NCBI GenBank assembly: GCA_023474155.1
Contig: JAMCYJ010000021.1
Location: forward strand, 4,892 to 9,909
DNA length: 5,018 nucleotides
Direction: 5' to 3'
Source: Candidatus Martarchaeota archaeon
Lineage (GTDB): Archaea; Micrarchaeota; Micrarchaeia; Micrarchaeales; Micrarchaeaceae
Position 1 is the stretch's first letter. Each line of letters starts with the position of its first letter. Positions 1-4,862 of this stretch are shown piece by piece. The notes below the pieces were generated by a model. The model worked only from the letters and a program-made list of their open reading frames with translations, was not told the origin of the DNA and ran no database searches. Position numbers and translations under genes: made by a program.

Positions 1-233
1 TCAGGAACAGGATGCATGCCTGCAAGCGCCATGCCGACTGACATGCCGATGATGCCATCCTCTGCCAATGGAGTGTCAAAGACCTGGTTTGGATGCTTGT
101 CAAGCAGGCCATCGGTCACCCTGAAGACGCCACCGTCTTTGCCGACGTCCTCGCCTAACACCACAACGCCTGGATCCTCCTGCATCCCCAGGTCAAGCGC
201 ATTGTTTATCGCATTCAACATATTCATTAACAT
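1..233 (-). CDS. pdhB: 2-oxoacid dehydrogenase E1 component, beta subunit (5' part; runs off the window)
   Basis: This is the first 77 codons of the beta subunit of the thiamine-diphosphate (ThDP) dependent E1 enzyme, which with the alpha subunit decarboxylates a 2-oxoacid and passes the acyl group to lipoyl-E2. The visible protein has the family's N-terminal pattern: N-A-I-N-N-A-L-D at residues 7-14, G-E-D-V-G at 27-31, G-G-V-F-R-V-T at 34-40, and T-P-L-A-E-D-G at 54-60. Glu58 aligns with the glutamate that activates ThDP in this family (human E1 beta Glu59). The gene starts 10 bases after the alpha stop, so the two are co-transcribed. A Shine-Dalgarno-like GAGTTGAT lies at 244-237. In-frame ATGs at 233, 227 and 221 are all possible starts; I chose 233 because its distance from GAGTTGAT resembles that of neighbouring genes, but 227 is nearly as good. 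Pyruvate and branched-chain 2-oxoacids cannot be told apart here. Confidence 0.93.
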   Translation of the reverse strand, partial: MLMNMLNAINNALDLGMQEDPGVVVLGEDVGKDGGVFRVTDGLLDKHPNQVFDTPLAEDGIIGMSVGMALAGMHPVP

Positions 234-243
234 TCAATCAACT

Positions 244-1317
244 CTAATCAACAAAAAAATTATTAGATTCCAATTCAGCCTCCTGCTGTTCCAGGACATC
301 AGGCATAAAACTGTATACATGCTCGAACATTGATTTGGGATCAGGCTTGAACGCCTCTGCCTTGGCAATCGCCTGGTCTATAATTGCGCTGAACTCCTGC
401 TCTGCCTGCGCCTGCTTTGCATCGTCCCATGCATCCCTTGCCCTCAAGTACTTGTTAAGTCTTATAAACGGCTCCTTCGCCTTCCACGCATCCTCCTCTG
501 CCTTCTCCCTATACTTGCTCGGGTCGTCAGAGGTTGTATGCATCCCTAGCCTGTATGTCACTGCTTCTACTATCACAGGAACATTCCCGCGCGCTGACTC
601 CAATGCATCCTTGACTGCCTTGTAAACGCCTATCACATCGTTCCCATCGACCTGGATGCACTTGATTCCTGCCGCGATTCCCTTCTGCGCTAGAGTCTGC
701 GCAGCAGACTGGTACGACCTAGGTACGGATATTGCCCATTGATTATTCTCTATTATGACCACTAATGGAATCTTAAAAACTCCTGCAAAATTCAGGCCTT
801 CATAAAAATTGCCTTCTGATGTTCCCCCGTCTCCTACATATGTAACAACTGCTGACCCGGTTGCTTTATACTTCTGCGCGAATGCGATTCCTACTGCATG
901 CGGAATCTGAGTTGAAACAGGAACTATCCATGGGAAGGCTTTGATTTCCTTTGGCACTATCATTCCTTCCTCATAGCCTTTTGCATAAATAAAAAACGTT
1001 TCGAGCGGAAGCCCTTTGTTAAAGAAAACCGCATGCTGCCTGAAATTAGGGACGAAAAAATCCTTGTCTGACATTGCCATTGCACTGCCTATCTGTACTG
1101 CTTCCTCTCCGTACAGCGGCGCATATGTTGCGATTCTGCCCTGCCTCTGAAGATTTACTGCCTTTGCATCAACCATTCTGGCAAAAAGCATTTGCTTGTA
1201 CATCTCGACTATTTTCTCGTCGGTGATTTCTTTCGGAATCAATTCCAAATCAACACTGCCCTGCTCATCAAGCACTTGGATATAATCAACAGAACCTTCA
1301 AATGCCTTTTTTATCAT
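244..1317 (-). CDS. pdhA: 2-oxoacid (pyruvate-type) dehydrogenase E1 component, alpha subunit
   Basis: This 357-residue protein is the alpha subunit of the alpha2-beta2 E1 decarboxylase. It binds ThDP and magnesium and starts oxidative decarboxylation of a 2-oxoacid to acyl-CoA in the cytoplasm. The ThDP motif is clear: G-D-G at 162-164, ending in E-N-N at 190-192. The substrate-side loop Y-R-L-G-M-H-T-T-S-D-D-P (255-266) carries the conserved His260. Residues 58-73 (R-Q-G-R-I-A-T-Y-A-P-L-Y-G-E-E-A) and the run to about residue 200 follow the Gram-positive PdhA pattern as I remember it. Length is normal for the bacterial/archaeal form. The ATG at 1317 sits 6 bases after GAGGATGA (1331-1324), the best ribosome-binding site in the window. 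E1 beta follows 10 bases downstream. Thermoplasma has related E1 proteins reported to prefer branched-chain 2-oxoacids, so pyruvate as substrate is an inference; the family assignment is firm. Confidence 0.95.
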   Translation of the reverse strand: MIKKAFEGSVDYIQVLDEQGSVDLELIPKEITDEKIVEMYKQMLFARMVDAKAVNLQRQGRIATYAPLYGEEAVQIGSAMAMSDKDFFVPNFRQHAVFFNKGLPLETFFIYAKGYEEGMIVPKEIKAFPWIVPVSTQIPHAVGIAFAQKYKATGSAVVTYVGDGGTSEGNFYEGLNFAGVFKIPLVVIIENNQWAISVPRSYQSAAQTLAQKGIAAGIKCIQVDGNDVIGVYKAVKDALESARGNVPVIVEAVTYRLGMHTTSDDPSKYREKAEEDAWKAKEPFIRLNKYLRARDAWDDAKQAQAEQEFSAIIDQAIAKAEAFKPDPKSMFEHVYSFMPDVLEQQEAELESNNFFVD

Positions 1318-1323
1318 ATGCCG

Positions 1324-1331
1324 TCATCCTC
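1324..1331 (-). promoter_or_regulatory. Shine-Dalgarno site fixing the E1 alpha start
   Basis: GAGGATGA on the minus strand, 6 bases before the ATG at 1317. It matches the archaeal anti-SD-complementary core GAGG and supports this start over any internal methionine. Confidence 0.75.
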
Positions 1332-1354
1332 ATAAATAAAACAAACGCAGCAAA

Positions 1355-1362
1355 TATTAAAA
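1355..1362 (-). promoter_or_regulatory. Possible TATA element for the E1 operon
   Basis: The minus strand reads TTTAATAT within a T-rich stretch. A start about 25 bases downstream would leave a short leader (roughly 15 bases) holding the GAGGATGA site. A second A/T-rich candidate, TTAAATATTTTATT, lies further upstream at about 1391-1404. The choice between them is uncertain. Confidence 0.35.
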
Positions 1363-1462
1363 ACGCCGAATGCTGAATTAACAATCGAAAATAAAATATT
1401 TAATACGAGCGCATAAATTGCATCAGTTCAAAAATCCTAAAGCCGCAAATGAAGTATTTTAG

Positions 1463-1500
1463 GCATTCTGTTTTTTGAATGCGCGCCTGCTGCTTGGCGC
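1463..1500 (-). other. Two back-to-back hairpins in the gap between cytochrome b and E1 alpha
   Basis: Two inverted repeats abut with no bases between them. One has arms GCATTC (1463-1468) and GAATGC (1477-1482) around an 8-base loop. The other has arms GCGCC (1483-1487) and GGCGC (1496-1500), also around 8 bases. They occupy the 232-base non-coding stretch 1318-1549, between the cytochrome b stop and the E1 promoter region. They could be a structured 3' end of the cytochrome b mRNA, a processing site or a small RNA. I see no gene in this gap. Confidence 0.4.
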
Positions 1501-1503
1501 TGA

Positions 1504-1516
1504 AAAATGAAAATTT
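1504..1516 (-). terminator. Possible T-rich terminator of cytochrome b
   Basis: About 35 bases past the cytochrome b stop, the minus strand has a T-rich run (TTTTC followed by TTTTTC), the kind of tract at which archaeal RNA polymerase can stop. It directly precedes the GCGCC hairpin. No stronger signal is present. Confidence 0.3.
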
Positions 1517-1549
1517 AGAACCTGTCTGAAAAGCGTTTTACTTTTATTT

Positions 1550-3067
1550 TCATTTTTTATTTCTTTTTGCCTTTTTGAGTTCTGGAACCGTAAACCTGTT
1601 CCAAAACAGCTTATAAAGGCCTAATCTGTCGGGCAGATCCCGCAGATATGGGATATACGGCAGGAACATTAACGCCAAAAATATTATCAAGGCCGCAAGC
1701 CCGTTTTGCAAATCGCCCCACCATGATATGCCTCCAGTGGCAAGCTCCATGAAATTGTACGGAAACAGCCAGTATCCGCTTACCTTTTCAATAGAATAAG
1801 TGCCTACTTTTAACATGCCCCACTGGGAAGTCCTAAGGCCGTAAGCACGGGCGTATTTTTGGAGTATCCTTGTATCGCTTAGGAATCTTATTGTAAAAGT
1901 ATAATTAAGGCCGCTGCTTGATTCGGACTGCAGCACGGGCTCGTAAACGCCTTCCTCTGCCATCTTCGTAAGGCTCGCAGAGACTACAACTAGAGGATTA
2001 CTTGAATTTAATGCATTTGCAATGGAATTATTGGCTTCAAAATAATTGAATGCCTCGCTTATCGTCTTATTCTGCATTGTGGCGTTTTCAGCAAGAACAA
2101 TATTTTCCTTGTTTGCAACGTTTGCCAAATCAACGTATTTGGCATAAGGGATTGTCACATATACAGACCTTGTGCTAAAGGTGTAGGGATCGATAGAATC
2201 AAAGTATGTTGCGGTCGGGGATGAAAAATTGAATTCGTTTAGAAATGTTGTGGCCACGACATTAGGGTATGCCTGGGCAGCGGCCTGTATCGTCAATGGG
2301 GGTATATATGGCACCCTGAACAGAACTGCGAAAATAAGTATTATAATTAAAATATATGCCATTCTGAAATACATTTTTTTATGGTCCGCAGGCACCGTGT
2401 TGAAAGGTATATCCTTTCTATAAGGTGTGCTTAGCCCTTTCTGCTTGACGATAAGATAATGCGCAAGCAGCAGTATTACGAGCATGAGCGGTATGATCGC
2501 TATATGCCAGCCAAATACCGCGCCTGCATTCAGAGGGTTTACCCAGTAGCCGAGCCCGAGGCCGTTCCAAAGGTCTGCTCCTGCCTTTGCATTCCATTGG
2601 GATATGAAATTTCCGTTCACCCCGACTCCAAATGCGAATTCAAGCAGTACAAGAAGCAGAACAACAGAGCCGAGCAGCCACACAATCCTTTTTTTCTTGT
2701 ATGCTGACGTAGAAAGATTGACAAAAAGATGGACAAATATCAATGTCACAAATGCTTCCGCAGCCCACAAATGCACGCCCTGCACAAAATTGCCTGCCGA
2801 TGTGAGGTTCCACCAGTACGGCCCGAATACAAGCATTATGATTCCGGTTATCGCAAGAATGGCGAAAATTTCAAGCAGATATATTCCTATCGTAAAAAAG
2901 AAGTTGTTTCCATAGGAGGGGACAGTTTTTATATAAAAGAATTCAACAAGCGATTTAATGTCCGATGCTATTGAATGATCATTGCCTTGCGCTTTGGTTT
3001 TATCGGCGCCTGCGCGGGCTGCATCGCGAACAGATAGGGATTTGTTTGCTTTTTTGGATTCCTGCAA
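1550..3067 (-). CDS. Cytochrome b (b6-like dihaem membrane subunit) with a large extracytoplasmic insertion
   Basis: This 505-residue membrane protein of the cytochrome b/b6 family would carry electrons from quinol across the membrane on two b haems. Predicted helices: A about 56-81, B 97-118, C 128-150, D 183-207, E 235-251, F 455-476. The haem-ligand histidines are H99 and H113 in helix B (13 residues between) and H188 and H203 in helix D (14 between, the b6-type spacing). Basic patches at 123-127 (Y-K-K-K-R), 208-218 and the C-terminus put these loops in the cytoplasm, so the long 252-454 segment lies outside. About 170 hydrophilic residues with six N-x-S/T sequons (280, 328, 333, 346, 354, 388) are inserted before the region matching the PEWY loop, which here reads S-G-Y-W-L-F-P-Y (430-437). 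Helices beyond F are absent. The start is TTG: an in-frame stop lies four codons upstream, and the first ATG (Met78) falls in helix A. GAGTGAG just upstream is a weak ribosome-binding site. Confidence 0.9.
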   Translation of the reverse strand: MQESKKANKSLSVRDAARAGADKTKAQGNDHSIASDIKSLVEFFYIKTVPSYGNNFFFTIGIYLLEIFAILAITGIIMLVFGPYWWNLTSAGNFVQGVHLWAAEAFVTLIFVHLFVNLSTSAYKKKRIVWLLGSVVLLLVLLEFAFGVGVNGNFISQWNAKAGADLWNGLGLGYWVNPLNAGAVFGWHIAIIPLMLVILLLAHYLIVKQKGLSTPYRKDIPFNTVPADHKKMYFRMAYILIIILIFAVLFRVPYIPPLTIQAAAQAYPNVVATTFLNEFNFSSPTATYFDSIDPYTFSTRSVYVTIPYAKYVDLANVANKENIVLAENATMQNKTISEAFNYFEANNSIANALNSSNPLVVVSASLTKMAEEGVYEPVLQSESSSGLNYTFTIRFLSDTRILQKYARAYGLRTSQWGMLKVGTYSIEKVSGYWLFPYNFMELATGGISWWGDLQNGLAALIIFLALMFLPYIPYLRDLPDRLGLYKLFWNRFTVPELKKAKRNKK

Positions 3068-3130
3068 AATCTCACTCTATTATTCTCTGAATTGCTACAA
3101 ATATTAATACTCAGAATGCTTTAAAACCTA

Positions 3131-3138
3131 TTTATAAA
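3131..3138 (-). promoter_or_regulatory. TATA box of cytochrome b
   Basis: TTTATAAA, a near-ideal archaeal TATA element and itself palindromic. A start about 26 bases downstream falls near 3109 and gives a leader of about 40 bases before the TTG at 3067. It shows that cytochrome b can be transcribed separately from the upstream reductase. Confidence 0.6.
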
Positions 3139-3159
3139 TAGTGATTTCTGATTCCCTGT

Positions 3160-3173
3160 CGCCGCGGGCTTCT
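3160..3173 (+). repeat. 14-base GC-rich repeat, copy 1
   Basis: CGCCGCGGGCTTCT, identical to 4898-4911 and in the same orientation. Both copies are intergenic and upstream of a minus-strand gene's promoter (cytochrome b here, the tRNA there). Confidence 0.5.
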
Positions 3174-3188
3174 TGCGGTGCGGCGCAT
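3160..3188 (-). other. GC-rich hairpin after the flavin reductase
   Basis: On the minus strand CGCCGC pairs with GCGGCG around a loop of about 13 bases, an isolated GC-rich island in an A/T-rich gap. It starts about 17 bases after the reductase stop and lies upstream of the cytochrome b TATA box. No T run follows, so it is not a typical intrinsic terminator. Part of it (3160-3173) is repeated near the tRNA. Confidence 0.35.
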
Positions 3189-3204
3189 GATCTTATTTTA
3201 GCAT

Positions 3205-3765
3205 TTACTTTTTATCTTTTATTCTTGATGTCCATGCCAAAAGAGAATCTATAAGTTCTTTTATTTTTTGCAGTGTTTCAGGATCTGTTATTTTTCCGTT
3301 TTCCATTTTTTTACCTATAAAGGGGATCATTACTTCGGGCTTGTTTATCGGATGCATGTTAAGGAAAACAAGGATCTGCCTCAGATGGTATTGGGCGCGC
3401 GAACCGCCGTGGATGCCTATTGACGAGCTTATTATTGCCGCCGGCTTGTCATCAAATGAATTGTCCCCATACGGTCTGGATGCCCAGTCGATGGCGTTTT
3501 TTATGAAGCCTGGCACTGAATAATTGTATTCAGGAGTAACTATTATAACGGCGTCAGAATCCTTTATTTTTGCTTTGAATTCCTTTACTTCTTTAGGCGG
3601 ATTCTGCTCAAGGTCCTGATTGAACATCGGAATCCCGCTAAGATCAAATGTTTCGAGTTCTGCATTTTGGGGGAGCTGGGGCCTAAGCTCGTTTAATAAT
3701 ACATTGGAAAAAGAATCCTTTCTGAAGCTCCCTCCAAAAGCCAAAATTTTTATTTTGCCATCCAT
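3205..3765 (-). CDS. NAD(P)H-dependent FMN reductase, ChrR/YieF type (quinone/chromate reductase family)
   Basis: This 186-residue cytoplasmic flavoprotein has the flavodoxin-like fold. The family binds FMN and uses NAD(P)H to reduce quinones, azo dyes or metal ions such as chromate, often by two electrons to avoid radical formation. The FMN phosphate loop is G-S-F-R-K-D-S-F-S (12-20). The family signature T-P-E-Y-N-Y-S-V-P-G (77-86), continuing K-N-A-I-D-W (89-94), is intact, and G-G-S-R-A-Q-Y-H-L-R-Q (120-130) matches E. coli ChrR/YieF closely as I remember it. Length is typical. The ATG at 3765 has AGGA a few bases upstream. The gene precedes cytochrome b on the same strand, but a 137-base gap with its own TATA box separates them, so a shared transcript is possible rather than certain. 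The true substrate cannot be read from the sequence; quinone protection near a respiratory gene is an inference. The close match to bacterial proteins suggests possible transfer. Confidence 0.9.
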   Translation of the reverse strand: MDGKIKILAFGGSFRKDSFSNVLLNELRPQLPQNAELETFDLSGIPMFNQDLEQNPPKEVKEFKAKIKDSDAVIIVTPEYNYSVPGFIKNAIDWASRPYGDNSFDDKPAAIISSSIGIHGGSRAQYHLRQILVFLNMHPINKPEVMIPFIGKKMENGKITDPETLQKIKELIDSLLAWTSRIKDKK

Positions 3766-3791
3766 GCTAATCCTGTTGTTGTTTTGTTTCT

Positions 3792-3820
3792 TTTTTTATC
3801 AGTTTATTGTTTTTTATCAG
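3792..3820. repeat. Pair of 11-base direct repeats upstream of the flavin reductase
   Basis: TTTTTTATCAG occurs at 3792-3802 and 3810-3820, an 18-base period, in the leader/promoter region of the flavin reductase. It could be a regulator site or just low-complexity A/T sequence. Confidence 0.4.
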
Positions 3821-3830
3821 ATAATACGTT

Positions 3831-3840
3831 AAATTTATTA
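3831..3840 (-). promoter_or_regulatory. Possible TATA element of the flavin reductase
   Basis: The minus strand reads TAATAAATTT here. A start about 26 bases downstream would give a leader of about 44 bases before the ATG at 3765. The whole stretch is A/T-rich, so the call is weak. Confidence 0.3.
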
Positions 3841-3895
3841 ATGGATTTGCGGGATATACGCTATGCGCGCTTCGTGGGGATACGGCAGTGTACTT

Positions 3896-3911
3896 TGTTT
3901 GACACCAAACA
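3896..3911 (-). other. Small hairpin directly after the 68-residue gene
   Basis: A 6-base-pair stem with a 4-base loop (GTTTG and CAAAC arms at 3897-3901 and 3906-3910, plus an outer T-A pair) begins at the base after the stop codon. No T tract follows, so it may protect the mRNA 3' end rather than terminate transcription, or be chance. Confidence 0.3.
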
Positions 3912-4118
3912 TTACTGCTTTTGCTTCCTATTCGATTTGTATACCTCGTCTATAATTATTTTCTGCCGCTTGCTCCATTCTTTATTGCTTTTTCGCATTA
4001 TCCATTTTGCGCGAAAAATTACAAATTTTAAATTGTCCTCAAAATTCCTCTTTTTTTCCAAGGCGATTTCCTTGAGAAGTTTATTATTTTTATTATTATT
4101 GTTATTATTGCCTTTCAT
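3912..4118 (-). CDS. Small basic protein, second gene of the nucleotidyltransferase cassette (function unknown)
   Basis: This 68-residue, strongly basic protein has no membrane segment. After M-K-G it has an asparagine tract (N4-N9, N11-N12) written by an AAT/AAC triplet repeat, then a predicted helical stretch (14-43) with F-V-I-F-R-A-K-W-I at 32-40, then E-W-S-K-R-Q (47-52) and I-I-I-D (54-57). It is credible as a gene because its ATG overlaps the nucleotidyltransferase TGA (ATGA at 4118-4115) and a Shine-Dalgarno AGGGATGA lies 3 bases upstream (4129-4122), signs of translational coupling. I recall small archaeal proteins with a spaced F..W..EWS..Q..ID pattern beside nucleotidyltransferase genes, but I cannot confirm this is the same family. 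A partner or antidote to the enzyme is a hypothesis. A/T content is high, as in its partner. Confidence 0.72.
   Translation of the reverse strand: MKGNNNNNNKNNKLLKEIALEKKRNFEDNLKFVIFRAKWIMRKSNKEWSKRQKIIIDEVYKSNRKQKQ
4080..4109 (-). repeat. AAT/AAC triplet repeat encoding poly-asparagine
   Basis: Ten consecutive codons (4-13 of the 68-residue protein) are AAT, AAC or AAA, a near-perfect trinucleotide microsatellite. Slippage by whole triplets would change tract length without breaking the frame. Confidence 0.85.
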
Positions 4119-4726
4119 ATTTCATCCCTAAATATTTTCTTTACAAGACTTGTTTTTATCTGCAGTTGGTCTAAAAATCTCTTAAGTTCCTTTTTGTTTA
4201 TTTTGTCTTTGAATATGATATACAAATGCGCAGCGTCCTCATAATCCTTTTCGCTGCCGAGCTTCAGTTTATACGCAAGCTGCAGCTCAATCGGCCCGAT
4301 CATGACTTTATATCTGTCTTTTAATATCACCGCAATTGCGTTATTTAAAGAATATAGGCTTAACTCGTTCTGCGGAAATTTTATTTCAAAGTTCGGATCA
4401 ATAGTGCCTCTCTCAGCAAATCGTATAGAGGACTTTTCATTTAGAATCGCATACGCATCTTTATCGCTTTCTGCGTTTATGCAATAATACCTGCCTGATT
4501 TTATTATTTTGTTGTAAAATTTAGAGAAATCCGCGTATGAGGTTTTTTTAACAAAGATATCGATATCCTCAGTATTTCTGCCTCTGCCAAACAAGATCGC
4601 AACATAACCGCTTACTATTACGTAGTCAGCTTCAATATTAGAAATAAAATCTATTACAAGCCTATCAAGTATAGTGAGTTCTTTATCAGGATATAATATT
4701 TTTCCTCTGCGGTAAGTATACTCCAT
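4115..4726 (-). CDS. Nucleotidyltransferase-fold protein (DUF6036/AbiEii-like, possible toxin-antitoxin component)
   Basis: This 203-residue soluble protein has the core of the polymerase-beta-like nucleotidyltransferase fold. Residues 34-58 run from a buried strand through S-G (39-40, where the family has G-G or G-S) to G-R-G-R-N-T-E-D-I-D (47-56). D54 and D56 would be the first two metal-binding carboxylates. E114 in F-E-I-K-F (113-117) is a candidate third. The C-terminal helical part has K-L-K-L-G-S-E-K-D-Y-E-D-A-A-H-L (153-168), typical of archaeal/bacterial nucleotidyltransferases of unknown substrate such as the DUF6036 and AbiEii groups. The active site therefore looks intact. Such proteins often belong to toxin-antitoxin or abortive-infection modules and transfer nucleotides to tRNA or protein; that role is an inference here. 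The ATG at 4726 has no clear Shine-Dalgarno but a TATA-like sequence about 25 bases upstream, suggesting a leaderless mRNA. It overlaps its downstream partner by 4 bases and follows a tRNA gene. Confidence 0.82.
   Translation of the reverse strand: MEYTYRRGKILYPDKELTILDRLVIDFISNIEADYVIVSGYVAILFGRGRNTEDIDIFVKKTSYADFSKFYNKIIKSGRYYCINAESDKDAYAILNEKSSIRFAERGTIDPNFEIKFPQNELSLYSLNNAIAVILKDRYKVMIGPIELQLAYKLKLGSEKDYEDAAHLYIIFKDKINKKELKRFLDQLQIKTSLVKKIFRDEI
4122..4129 (-). promoter_or_regulatory. Shine-Dalgarno site of the 68-residue gene
   Basis: AGGGATGA inside the last codons of the nucleotidyltransferase gene, ending 3 bases before the ATG at 4118. It is the main evidence, with the ATGA overlap, that the small downstream gene is translated. 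Confidence 0.6.
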
Positions 4727-4743
4727 CCAATCATATAATTACT

Positions 4744-4769
4744 ATATCTAAAATAGGGATAATAGATAT
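4744..4769. promoter_or_regulatory. Inverted repeat over the nucleotidyltransferase promoter
   Basis: Perfect 7-base arms ATATCTA (4744-4750) and TAGATAT (4763-4769) with 12 bases between. On the minus strand the left arm overlaps the best TATA candidate (TTTTAGATAT, about 4744-4753), some 25 bases before the ATG at 4726. It could be an operator for autoregulation, or a hairpin at the 3' end of the tRNA transcript, whose mature end is 8 bases away. Confidence 0.4.
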
Positions 4770-4776
4770 TTTCAAA

Positions 4777-4851
4777 TGGGCCTGGTGAGATTTGAACTCA
4801 CGACCCCCGGCTTATAAGACCGGTGCTCTAACCAGGCTAAGCTACAAGCCC
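4777..4851 (-). tRNA. tRNA-Ile with anticodon UAU (reads AUA)
   Basis: The 75-base gene folds as a full cloverleaf. The acceptor stem is GGGCTTG with CAGGCCC (one U-G pair), and the discriminator base is A. A 4-pair D stem has GG in its loop; the anticodon stem is CCGGT with GCCGG; the variable loop has 5 bases; the T stem is GTGAG with CTCAC around loop TTCAAAT. The 7-base anticodon loop is CTTATAA, so U33 precedes anticodon T-A-T at 4816-4814, followed by A37 and A38 as expected for a t6A-modified ANN-reading tRNA. The body closely resembles archaeal tRNA-Ile. CCA is not encoded and there is no intron. Most archaea read AUA with a CAU tRNA modified to agmatidine by TiaS, so a UAU anticodon is the notable point. 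AUA codons are common nearby, for example codon 2 of E1 alpha and several in the nucleotidyltransferase gene. Confidence 0.96.
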
Positions 4852-4862
4852 ATTTTTATTTA

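Noticed and set aside
2459..2974. Several plus-strand open frames of 80-100 residues opposite cytochrome b.
   Set aside because: They overlap each other and lie fully inside a gene with clear family motifs; none has a recognisable protein pattern.
3168..3188. Intrinsic terminator of the flavin reductase.
   Set aside because: The GC stem has a long loop and no T tract after it on the minus strand.
3784..4131. A 115-residue plus-strand open frame opposite the 68-residue gene.
   Set aside because: It is antisense to a coupled gene pair with its own start signals; its leucine and phenylalanine runs mirror the lysine- and asparagine-rich opposite strand.
4812..4818. Reading the anticodon as TTA, which would make a UAA suppressor.
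   Set aside because: That frame puts C at position 33; the universal U33 is restored only with anticodon TAT, and TAA is used as a normal stop in the window.
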